Shown in pieces: positions 1 through 10,910 of a stretch of DNA of 64,000 nt. Within the stretch, counting starts at the first letter, position 1, and each line of letters begins with the position of its first letter. The stretch is from Beta vulgaris subsp. vulgaris (Eukaryota; Streptophyta; Magnoliopsida; Caryophyllales; Amaranthaceae). The notes under the pieces are model-generated. The model was not told where the DNA came from, ran no database searches, and saw only the letters and a list, made by a program, of their open reading frames with translations. The stretch spans positions 343,001-407,000 of the forward strand of contig NC_079202.1 in assembly GCF_026745355.1 (NCBI RefSeq), read 5' to 3'. A program made the position numbers and the translations under genes.

Positions 1-3000
1 ACCCTTACACGGACAAGAGGGCCTTTAAAGGGCCTTTCACGGCCCGGGTATTCACCCCATGGGCACCGGTGCACAGACCTCGTGTTTGCCCGGATTCGTG
101 TACATCCACGATTTTTCCTGTTTTCGGGATATTTTCTGACTTCTCGAGGCTCAGCGAGTTTTTTCGTCCCCAAGGTGCCTAAGGATCCCCCATGAGGCCT
201 CAGACCTTCATTTCCTTCCCACTTTTGCCTTCCCTTGGCTCTCTTGACCCTAGCTAAACCTAGGAGAGTATGAGGGCCTGCGAACGGCACTACATGGCCC
301 TTCCACGGCATGAGTGGGCCTTCAAAGGGCCTCCAACGTCCCCGGGGTGAACCCCATGCCTACTGGTGTCAAGGCCATGCTGGCACCCGGATTCGTGTAC
401 TATATAATCCACTATTTTTCCTGTTTTCAAGCCATTTTCCGACTTCTCGGGGCCCGGCGAGTTTTTTCGTCCCGAACTTCCCTTGTGTCCCCAGGGTGCC
501 TGAGGATCCCCCATAGAGCCTCATACTTTCATTTCCCTTCCACTTTTGCCTCCCTTGTCGCGCTAGGTATGTTCCTAGCTAGGCCTATGAGGGCCTCCGA
601 ACAGCACGACTTGACCCTTCCACAGCATGAGTGTGCCTTCAAATCGCCTCCCACGGCCCCGGGGTTCACCACATTGGCATTGGTGCTCGGACCTTGCAGG
701 CGCCCGGATTCGTGTACTATAATCCACGATATTTCATGTTTTCGGGCCATTTTCCGACTTCTCGGGGACCGACAAGTTGTTTCGTCCTGGACCTCCTTAG
801 GGTCCCCGGGTGTTTGAGGATCCCCCATGGGGATTCAGACCTTCATTTCCTTCCCACTTTTGCCTTCCCTTGGCTCGCTTGGCACCACCCTAGCTAGGCC
901 TAGGAGGGCCTCCGAACGTTACCACATGACCCTTCCACGACACAAGTGCGCCATCAAAGGGCCTCCCATGGCACCGGGGTGTACCCCATGGCCACTAGGG
1001 CCCGGGTCCCGCGAGCGCTCGGATTCGTGAACTATAATCTACAATTTTTCTTGTTTTCGAGTACTTTTCTGACTTCTCGGGGCCCCGCGAGTTTTTTTCC
1101 TCCCGTACCTCCCTAGGGTCCCCAGGGTTCTTGGGATCCCCCATGGGGACTCAGAACTTCATTACCTTCCCACTTTTGCCTTCTCTTGTCTCGCTTGGCA
1201 CGACCCTAGCTAGGCCTAAGAGTGAAGGAGGGCCTCCGAACGGCACCACATTACCCTTTCACGGCACGAGTGAGCCTTTAAAGGGCCTCCCACAACCCAG
1301 ATGGCACCCCATGGGCACCATAGCAAGGGCTGTGCGGGTGCCTGATTTCGTCTACTAATTTTTCTCATTTTCGATCCATTTTACGACTACCAGGGCCCGG
1401 TGAGTTTTTTCGTCCTGGACCTCCCTAGGGTCCTCGAGGTGTTTTAGGATCCCCCATGGAGCCTCAAACTTTCATTTCCTTCGCACTTGTGCCTTCCCTT
1501 GGCTCGCTTTTGCACGACCCTAGCTAGGCGTAGGAGGGTTTTCGAACGGTACAACATGACCTTTTTTCGGCACGAGTGGGCCTTCAAAGGGTCGCCCACA
1601 TCCTCGGCGTGCACCCCATCGGCACTGGTGACCTGCCTAGGTTTCCCGGGGTGCGTGAGGATTCCCCATGGGGCCTCAGCTCTTCCTTTCCTTCCACTTT
1701 TGCCTTCCCTTGCCTCGATTTGGCACGACCCTAGCTAGGCCTAAGAGGAGCTTCGAACGGCACCACATGACCCTTCCACGACACAAGAGGGCCTTTAAAG
1801 GGCCTTTAACAGCCCGGGATTCACCCCATGGGTACCGGTGCACAGAACCCGTGTTTGCCCGGATTCGTGTACATCCATGATATTTTTTTCTGTTTTCGGG
1901 CCATTTTCCGACTTCTCGAGGCTCAAAGAGTTTTTACGTTCCGGACCTATCTAGGGTCCCCAAGGTGCTTGAGGATCCTCCATGAGGCCTCAGACCTTCA
2001 TTTCCTTCCCACTTTTGCCTTCCCTTGGCTTTCTTGACCCTAAAAGGCCTAAGAGAGTAGGAGGGCCTCTGAACAGCACCACATGACCCTTCCACGGCAC
2101 GAGTGCGCCTTCAAAGGGCCTCCCACGACCCTGTGGTGCACCCCATGGGCACCAATGCCCGGTCCCCGCTGGCTCCCGGATTTGTGTACTATTATCCACG
2201 ATTTTTCAAGTTTTCTAGCCATCATCCGAGTTTCCGAGCCCGGCGAGTTTTCGGGCCCCGAGGTGCCTGAGGGATCCCTCATGGGGACTCAGACCTTCAT
2301 TTGCTTCCCACTTTTGCTTTCCCTTGGCACGCTTTCGGACGACCCCAGCTTAGCCTAGGAGGGCTCTGAACGGCACCACAAGACCCTTCCACGACACAAG
2401 TGGGCCTTCAAAGGGCCTCCGACGACCCTACGGTGCACCCAATGGGAACCAGTGCCTTGACCCCGCGTTCTCCCGGATTCGTGTACTATAATCCAATATT
2501 TTACCAGTTTTCGGGCCATTTTCCGACTTCCCGGGGTTCGACTAGTTTTTTCGTCCTGGACCTCCTCAGGGTCCCTGGGGTGCCTGAGGATTCCCCATGG
2601 GGATTCAAACCTTGATTTCCTTCCCACTTTTGCCTTCTCTTGGCTCGCTTGGCACGACCGTAGCTAGGCCTAGGAGAGTAGGAGGGCCTCCGAACAGCAC
2701 AACATGACCCTTCCATGGTACGAGTGGGTCTTGAAAGGGCCTCCCACGACCTCGAGGTGCAGCCCATGGGCACTAGTGCCCGGGCCCCTTGGGCGCCTGG
2801 ATTATTCATGTACTATAATCCACGATTTTTCCAGTTTTAGGGCCATTTTCTGACTTCCCGCGACTCGGTAAGTTTTTTCATCGTGGACCTCCCTAGTGTC
2901 CCCGGGGTGCTTGAGGATCCCCCATAGGGTCTCAGACCTTCATTACCTTCCCACTTTTGCCTTCCCTTGTCTCGCTTGGCACGACCCTAGCTAGGCCTAG

Positions 3001-6000
3001 GGGGGCCTCCGAACCTCACCATATGACCCTTCCACAACACGAGTGGGCCTTTAAAGGGCCTCCCACGGCCCAGGGGTGTACCCCATGGGCACTGGTGCCC
3101 AGGTCTCGCGGGCCCCCGGATTCGTGTATTATAATCCACGATATTTTCTTGTTTTCGGGCCATTTTCCGAATTCCCGGACCCGGCGAGTTTTTTCGTCCT
3201 ATACCTCCCTAGGGTCCTTGATGTGTCTTAGGATCCCCCATGGGGGCTCAGACTTTCATTTCCTTCCCACCTTTGCCTTCCCTTGGCTCGCTTGGCACGA
3301 CCCTAGCTAGGCCTAGGAGGCCCTCCAAACAGCACCACATGACCCTTCCATGGCATTAGTGGGCCTTCAAAGGACTTCCCACGGCCATTGATGCACCCCA
3401 TGGGCATCGGTCCCCCGGCCCCTCGAGCGCATGGATTCGCGTACTATAATCCACGATTTTTCCTATTTTCGAGCAATTTTCCGACTTCCCGGGGCCCGAC
3501 GAGTTTTTTCGTCCTGGACTTCCTTAGGGTCCCCGAGGTGCCTAAGGATCCCCCATGGGCACCGGTAACCAGGCTCCGCGAGGGACAGATTCGTGTACTA
3601 TAATCCATGATTTTTCTAGTTTTCGGGAAATTTTCCGACTTCCTGGTGTCAGGCGTGTTCTTTCGTCCCGGACCTCCCTAGGGTCTCTGGGGTAACTGAG
3701 GATCCCCATTGGGGCCTCAGACCTTCATTTCCTTTACACTTTTGCCTTCCCTTGGGTCGCTTGGAATGCCCCTAGCTAGGCCTAGGAGAGTAGGAGAGCC
3801 TCTGAACGACATCACATGAACCTTCCACGGCACGACTGGCCCTACAAAGGGCCTCCCACGACCCAGAGTTCACCCCATGAGTACCGGTGCCCGGGGTCCG
3901 CGGGCGCCCGAATTCGTGTACTATAATCCACGATTTTACCAGTTTTCGGGCATTTTCCGACTTCCCCAGCCTGGCATGTTTTTTCATCCCTGACCTCCCT
4001 AAGGTCCCCAAGCTGCCTGAGGATCCCCATGGGGCCTTAGGCTTCCTTTCCTTCCCACTTTTGCCTTCCCTTGGCTCGCTTTCGCACGACCCTAGTTAAG
4101 CCTAAGAGAGCCTCCGAACGGCACCACATGACCCTTCCACGGCATGAGTAGGTCTTTAAAGGGCCTCCCACGACCCCTGAGGTTACCCCATGGGTACCCT
4201 GACCCCGCGTTCTCCCGGATTCGTGTACTATAATCCACGATTTTTCTAGATTTTGAGCCATTTTTCGACTTCACAGGGCCCGGCGAGTTTGTTTTGTCCT
4301 GGACCTCCCTAGGGTCCCCGGGCTGCTTGTGGATCCCCCATGGCGACTCAGACCTTCATTTTCTTCCCACTTTTTCCTTCACTTGGCTGGTTTTGGCATG
4401 ACCCTAGCAAGGCCTAGGATAGTAGGAGGGCCACCGAACGGCACTATATGACCCTTCCATGGCACGAGTGGGCCTTCAAAGGGCCTCCCCACGTCCCTGG
4501 GGTGCACCCCATGGGCACTGGTTCCCATACCCCGCGAGCGCCCGAATTCGTGTGTTAAATCCACGATTTTTCCAGTTTTCGGGCCATTTTCCGAATTCCT
4601 GGGCTCTACGAGTTATTTCGTCCTGGACCTTTCTAGGGTCTCTCAGGTGCCTGAGGATCCCCCGTGGGGCCTCAGACTTTTATTTCCTTCCTACTTTTTC
4701 CTTCCCTTGGCTCGCTTTGGCACGACCCAAGCTAGGCCTAGGAGAGTTGGAGGGCATCCGAACGACACCACATAAGCCTTCCATGGCATGAGTAGGCCTT
4801 CAAATGGCCTTCCACGGCCCCGGGGTGCACTCCATGGGTACCGGTGCCCACGCCTCACGAGCGCCCAAATACGTCAACCATAATCCACGATTTTTCCAGT
4901 TTTCGGGCTATTTTCCGACTTCCTTGGGCACGGATTCGTGTACTATAATCCACGATTTTTCCAGTTTTCGGGCCATTTTCCGATTTCCTGGGGACCTGCG
5001 TGTTCTTTCGTCCCGGACCTCCCTAGGGTCCCCGGGGTGACTGAGGATCCCCCATGGGGCCTCACACCTTCATTTCCTTTCCACTTTTGTCTTCCATTGG
5101 CGCGCTTAGCACGACCCTAGCTAGGCCTAAGAGAGTAGGAGGGCCTCCAAACGGCACCACATGACCCTTCTACAGCACAAGTGGGCGTAAAGAGGGCCTC
5201 CCACGGGATCGCCGTGCACCGCATGGGCACCCGTGCCAGGGACTAAGGGCGCCCAGATTCGTGTACTATAATCCACGATTTTTTTCCAGTTTTCGGCCAA
5301 TTTTCCCACTTCCTGGGGCCTGGCGAGTTTTTCGTCCTGGACCTCCCCAGGGTCCTCGAGGTGCCTGAAGATTCTCCATAAGGCCTCAGACTTTCATTTC
5401 CTTCCGACTTTTGCCTTCCCTTGGCTCGCTTTGAAACGACCCTAGTTAGGCCTCCGAACGGCACCACATGACCCTTCCAAGGCACGAGTGGGACTTCAAA
5501 TGGCCTTCCACGACCCCAGGGTGCACTCCATGGGAAACCGGTGCCCAAGCCTCGCGAGCGCCCAAATACGTCTACTATAATCCATGATTTGTTTCCAGTT
5601 TTCAGGCTATTTTCCGACTTCCTGGGGCACGGATTAGTGTACTATAATCCACGATTTTTCCAGTTTTCGGGCCATTTTCCGAATTCCTGGGAACCGGCGT
5701 GTTCTTTCTTCCCGGACCTCCCTAGGGTCCCCGAGGTGCCTGATGATCCCCCATGGGACCTCAGACTTTCATTTTCTTCTGATTTTTACCTTCCCAAGGC
5801 TCGCTTTGTCCCGACCCTAGCTAGGCCTTGAAGGGTAGGAGGGCCTCCGAACCGCACCACATCACCCTTGCATGGCACGAGTGGGACTTCAAAGGGCCTC
5901 CCACAGCCCGGGGTGCACCCCATGGGCACCGGTGCCCGGGCACCGCGAGCGCCCGGATTCGTGTACTATAATCCACCATTTCTCTAGTTTTTCGGGCCAT

Positions 6001-6687
6001 TTTCTGACTTCCCGGGGCCCGGTGATTTTTTTCATCCCGAACCTCCCAAGGGTCCTCGGGGTGCCTGAGGATTCCTCGTGGGGCCTCAGACCTTCATTTC
6101 CTTCCCGCTTTTGCCTTCCGTTGGCTCGCTTTGGCATGACCCTTCCATGGCACGAGTGGGCCTTCAAAGGGCCTCCCACGGGCGTGCGGTGTACCCTATG
6201 GGAACTGGTGCCGGGGCTTGAGGGCGCCCGAATTCATGTGTCATAATCCACGACATTTCTAGTTTTCGGCGCATTTTCCGACTTCCCGGGCCTTGCGTGT
6301 TTTTTCGTCCTGGACCTCCCTAGGGTCCCCAAGGTGCCTGATGATCCCCGATGGGGCCTCAGACTTTCATTTCCTTCCAACTTTTTCCTTCCCTTGGCTC
6401 GCTTTGGCACGACCCTAGCTAGGCCTAGGAGAGTAGGATGGCTCTCAACGGCACCACATGACTCTTCCATGACACGAGTGGGCCTTAAAATTGCCTCACA
6501 CGGCCCTGGGGAGCACTACATGGGAACTGGTGCCCAGGCCTCGCGAGCGCCCGAATTTGTGTACTACAATCCACGATTTTTCCAGTTTTTGTGCTATTTT
6601 CCGACTTCCTGGGGCCCCGCGAGTTCTTTCGTACTGGACCTCCCTAGGGTCCCCATGGTGCCTGATGATCCCCCATGGGCCCTCATA
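1..6687. repeat. GC-rich satellite array, left block (about 320-bp monomers)
   Basis: Tandem monomers recur every 310-335 bp; the landmark GTGTACTATAATCCACGA appears about 20 times, for example near 714, 2486, 3914, 4227, 5263 and 5959. Each monomer reads in order: this landmark, a TTTTCGGGCCATTTTCCGACTTC segment, a GGACCTCCCTAGGGTCCC segment, GAGGATCCCCCATGGGG, TTCATTTCCTTCC, CACGACCCTAGCTAGGCC, CACCACATGACCCTTCCA, and a palindrome-rich GGTGCACCCCATGGGCACCGGTGC block. Monomers diverge by roughly 10-20% by eye and some are shortened. Stop-poor frames of 60-150 codons arise from the high GC content but break at different places from copy to copy, so I do not call genes. The array runs off the left edge. 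Confidence 0.93.
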
Positions 6688-9154
6688 TGTAACACCCCGT
6701 ATTTGTATACCCGTTTAATAATTATTTGTATTAATTTATTTGATGAAAATAATTTTAGATTTCTTTTATTAAAAATATTTTTTTACTAGCTTTGACTCTA
6801 CCTTTTAAGTGGTTAAAAAACAAACTGATTCCTAAATTTCCTAGGTTAAAACCTAGCTAACTTTATTATAAAGATAGAGTAGGAAAAGAAAACAAAACAA
6901 AAAAGGGATTAAAGGTTTTACGGGAGTATTTCCCAGCAAAACCAACAAAAACTTCTTCCCAAGCACTATTCATCATCTTCTCCAAAAATAAAAAAAAACT
7001 TCTTTCTATTTCTATTTCTTTTTTGTTGATTCAATACCCTAAATTCACGAATTTTGTTCAACTTTCTTCACAATTCAACCTTTCTTCATCTATCTTTTAC
7101 AATACTTAGATATTGAGAGTATTTCAAAGAGGGAAAATTTGGGTTTTACTTTGGACGATTTTGGGACAAACTTCGGATCGAAAGTGCGATTTTCGGGTCT
7201 CTTATTGTGTAATTTTATCTTCCCTTAATCAAGTAAGTTATAATCATAAGTTTTATTTCGTATTTGGTGATTGATTTTCAGAATTTGGGGTTTTACAAAT
7301 TATGGTTCATAACAAAATCGAATTGGGGGAAAGTTATGTCATGTGAAATTTGTTTAATTGGCTATTGTATAATGGTTATTCGAGTTGATTTACATGTTTT
7401 CAAGTTTAGATTTCAAAGTTTATTGCTTACAAAACTTATATTGAGTTCTTGTCATATTGGATAAATGGTTAATTGCTTGGTTCAAACAATTAGTCAGATT
7501 ATTGTGATTATAACGAATTTATGAGATTAATTCATGTCTGAGCATTTGTTTACATACCTAGTCAATGCTATTATCCCTTTACTGTGCGTCGTCGAATGCT
7601 ACAGAGTACTTGTTTTATCTGGAGATCCATAGACCACGCAAACTATGTTATTTGTTTATTGTCAATGCCAAGTGTAGTCTTGTGCACAAAGTTTTGTATC
7701 TTTGGAATTTGCAATGGTGGTGCTGTGATGCAAATAACATTATGATAATTGATATTTCTACCATTTATGGAGTACATATATGTAGATAGACATAGTAGGT
7801 GTCTGATACTTTCTTTAGAACATAGAAGTGTCGTCGCTACTTTACTACACTATATGGCTATATACTCCATATTATTCTGATAATTAGATGTATAGTAATC
7901 CTTATAAATATAGTGTTTATATAATGATATGAATGATTTTGCGAGTCAACTTTAGGTATGTCGTAAGTGGCTTATACTATGTTATTATTATATTGTAGAT
8001 TGCGGGTTCGTAGAGGAACCTTTTTGACTTGATATTGGGATTTGCTAACTTTGATTGCTGATAAGGTAAGATTTCTTACTAAACTTGTACAGTTAAGGTT
8101 TGTATTTGTTTGATATTGTTGTGGAATTTTTATTCTGAAAGGAAAAATCATTTTTTTACAAAAGTTTGGTATTGAGGTTTAAATCGTTTATTTATGCTCA
8201 TATTTGAATTGAAAGAATTTATTGGAATTTATATTGAAAAGAAGAAGTTCTCCTATGTAACAAGTTTGATATGAAAGTTTTAGATTTTGAGCAGAGAAAG
8301 TTCCTCGCCCTTACGAGGGTTTCTAGTTTGATTAAAGTTTGAGATTTTGAAAGGAGGAAGTTCCTCACCCTTACGAGGGTTTATAGAGTTTTATTGTGGA
8401 GTTGTCGGTAAGCGGTATTCTCCGAGTTTGGAAGTATGTTGAGTTAATAGTGTCTCAACAATATATTTTAGTAGTTGGGAGTATGTTGATCAATACTCTT
8501 GCCATTTGTCTTCCTTCTTGGTACGTTATCAAGTTAGGGGTATGCATACTAGGGACTTTGGTGTTTACCTTGTCTAGTGAGCCTAGCTAGCTCATTGGAT
8601 TTTTATTACTTCCTACTCACAGATTACGAAAGATTATATTTGAAAGTTTTACAGAATAGTTCAGGAAGAAAGAAAGATTGTATTTGAAGTTATTAGAAAG
8701 TTAATATATTTTATATATAATCTGTACAGCTTTTAAATAAATTTGTAAGATATCCTTATATATCTTACCTGCACATTGAATAGTTTTGTTTTATTACAGT
8801 ATCAAATCTTGCTCAACCTTTGGCTAATATTACAGTGTTTAATGTGCAGGGACTTGAAGATAGTTAGCTCCAGTTGGGTTAAAGAGTGCGTTGGATCCTT
8901 TTGATTTAATAGGACTTTTAAAAAGACTTCCGTTGTTATTCATTTATAAGATTTATGTTCTGGTTTGTAATAATTAATTTACATTCTATTTAGTTGGTCT
9001 GTAATAATTAGTTAAAACTTATTGTTTATTGTTTTAGTTAGAGCCATTAGCCTTGCGGTTATTTTTAATAATTATCGCGGCGTAGCACCTTTGGATTTTC
9101 GAGTTAATTTATATTAAGTTGATTTTAGAAGTATTGGAAATTCAGGGTTGTTAT
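6688..9154 (+). repeat. 5' LTR of the Tekay-like element
   Basis: This LTR is about 2.47 kb. It begins TGTAACACC and ends TTGTTATA where the 3' copy reads TTGTTACA, so the terminal CA is mutated here. The last 568 bp match 10342-10910 nearly base for base. An internal tandem pair of about 63 bp, each copy containing GTTCCTC.CCCTTACGAGGG, lies at about 8270-8390. Short open frames inside are not supported as genes. Confidence 0.9.
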
Positions 9155-9156
9155 AG

Positions 9157-9172
9157 TTTGTATCAGAGCCAG
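9157..9172 (+). other. Primer-binding site, initiator-Met tRNA type
   Basis: TTTGTATCAGAGCCAGG lies 2-3 bp past the LTR. It matches the usual plant TGGTATCAGAGC primer site apart from a changed base near the start. Confidence 0.8.
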
Positions 9173-9197
9173 GTTTCGATCCTGGGACCTGTGGGTT

Positions 9198-9736
9198 ATG
9201 GGCCCACCACACTTCAAGCCTGAGATGAGTTCGAGGAATGGGGCACAAGCAGATCAGAGACCACAAAATGGTAACAACAGTCGCCCTGCTCTTTCTACAC
9301 CAGATAATGCTGCACCTAATCGCAATGGAGGGACTGCAAATGCTACTCAGGGGCATAGAGGTGATGTGAGGAGGAACACTGGGCAGGTTCATGTGATGAA
9401 CCAGACAGAGGCAAACACCAAGGGCAACGTGGTCACTAGTACTTTTTCTATTCATTCGATGTCCGTTTATGTGCTATTTGATTCTGGTGCTTCTCGTTCT
9501 TTTGTGTCTTAACCTCTTGTGAAAAAGTTAGGGTTAGAGAACTCTAGAACTTGTGGTGTAGATATCTCTATTCCTTCTGGTGTGATCATAACTTGTATCC
9601 AGATGTCCCTATTATGTGTGGTAGTACCACTTTAGTAGCTGATTTGATAGCTTTTCCTTTGCATGATTTTGATGCAATTCTAGGGATGGATTGGCTTAGT
9701 AGGCATAAAGCCAAGATAGATTGTGAGAAACAATAG
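9198..9736 (+). pseudogene. Gag tail and aspartic protease remnant (Tekay-like element)
   Basis: The frame opens right after the primer-binding site with a hydrophilic Asn/Gly/Gln-rich stretch typical of the gag-protease linker. It then reaches a protease core in which VLFDSGASRSFVS carries the catalytic D-S-G-A. A TAA follows at about 9510. The protease continues in another frame, ending with the family motif FDAILGMDWLSRHKAKIDC before a TAG at about 9735. The capsid and zinc-knuckle part of gag is absent, so a deletion has brought the protease close to the LTR. No functional product is expected. Confidence 0.85.
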
Positions 9737-10344
9737 GTGTCTGTAGTTGGTCCTAGTGGAGTCCATGAGTTTTATAGAGGGTCTTCTTTGAAAATCATTT
9801 CTACGTTGACTCTAAAATCCTATTTGAGGAAGGGTTGTCCTATGTACTTGTGCCATGTTCACGACACTAGTAAGGAAGAGCCACGTGTTGAAGATGTTCG
9901 TATTGCTAATGAGTTTGTAGATGTTTTTCCTGATGATATTCCTGGCATGCCTCTGAGACGTGATGTTGAGTTCAGTGTTAACTTGATGCCTGAAACTGGA
10001 CCTATTTCTAAGCCTCCTTATAGTATGGCGCCTGCTGAAATGAAAGAACTTAAGGCTCAATTAGAAGAGTTGCTGGATAAGGGATACATTTGGCCTAGTG
10101 TATCCCCATGGGGTGCACCTGTTTTGTTTGTGAAGAAGAAGGATGGGAGTCTTAATCTATGCATTGATTATAGAGAACTGAACAATGTTACGGTGAAAAA
10201 CAAGTACCCCTTGCCAAGAATAGATGATTTGTTTGATCAGTTGGTGGGAGCTGGAGTTTTCTCGAAGATTGATCTGAGATCTGGATACCATCAACTTCGT
10301 ATTGCAGAGAATGATATTCCTAAGACGGCTTTTAGAACTCGCTA
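9737..10344 (+). pseudogene. Reverse transcriptase N-terminal half (Tekay-like element)
   Basis: Open for about 200 codons. It contains the pre-RT segment [14 protein letters not shown], the RT entry [39 protein letters not shown] and [14 protein letters not shown], and stops after KTAFRTR. Ty3/gypsy RT would continue with the YGHYEF and MPFGLTNAP blocks and the catalytic Y/F-x-DD box. All are missing because the sequence passes into LTR DNA at about 10342. The first catalytic aspartate (FSKIDLRSG) is present, the other two are lost. Confidence 0.9.
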
Positions 10345-10910
10345 GCTCATTGGTTTTTTATTACTTCCTACTCACAGATTACGAAAGATTATATTTGAAA
10401 GTTTTACAGAATAGTTCAGGAAGAAAGAAAGATTGTATTTGAAGTTATTAGAAAGTTAATATATTTTATATATAATCTGTACAACTTTTAAATGAATTTG
10501 TAAGATATCCTTATATATCTTACCTGCACATTGAATAGTTTTGTCTTATTACAGTATTAAATCTTGCTCAGCCTTTGGCTGATATTACAGTGTTTAATGT
10601 GCAGGGACTTGAAGATAGTTAGCTCCGGTTGGGTTAAAGAGTGCGTTGGATCCTTTTGATTTAATAGGACTTTTAAAAAGACTTCCGCTATTATTCATTT
10701 ATAAGATTTATGTTCTGGTTTGTAATAATTAATTTACATTCTATTTAGTTGGTCTGTAATAATTAGTTAAAACTTATTGTTTATTGTTTTAGTCAGAGCC
10801 ATTAGCCTTGCAGTTATTATTAATAATTATCACGGCGTAGAACCTTTGGATTTTCGAGTTTATTTATATTAAGTTGATTTTAGAAGTATTGGAAATTCAG
10901 GATTGTTACA
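10342..10910 (+). repeat. Truncated 3' LTR of the Tekay-like element
   Basis: It corresponds to 8587-9154 of the 5' LTR with only scattered substitutions (for example GGATTTTTATT against GGTTTTTTATT). The junction with RT falls at CTAGCTCATTGG, which the intact LTR also contains directly after a CTAG repeat, so the deletion breakpoint has short microhomology. The polypurine tract and U3 start are absent. Confidence 0.9.

Larger units (their letters stand above)
6688..10910 (+). mobile_element. Tekay/Del-type Ty3-gypsy retrotransposon, internally deleted, inserted in the satellite
   Basis: The element starts TGTAACACCCCG and ends GATTGTTACA. It is flanked by a perfect 5-bp target duplication TCATA (6683-6687 and 10911-10915), and the satellite monomer continues across the insertion. 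It keeps a full 5' LTR, a primer-binding site, a remnant of the gag end, protease and the N-terminal half of reverse transcriptase, then jumps straight into the 3' part of the second LTR. Most of gag, the rest of RT, RNase H, integrase and the first 1.9 kb of the 3' LTR are gone. The very long LTR and the RT sequence fit the Tekay (Del) chromovirus lineage; the lineage call is inference because the chromodomain is missing. Confidence 0.93.

Noticed and set aside
314..6789. Many 60-150-codon open frames in the left satellite block with repeated wording such as GFVYYNPRFFQFSGHFP
   Set aside because: The frames follow the monomer and break at different positions in each copy, the period is not a multiple of three, and open frames occur on both strands; they reflect GC-rich repeat sequence.
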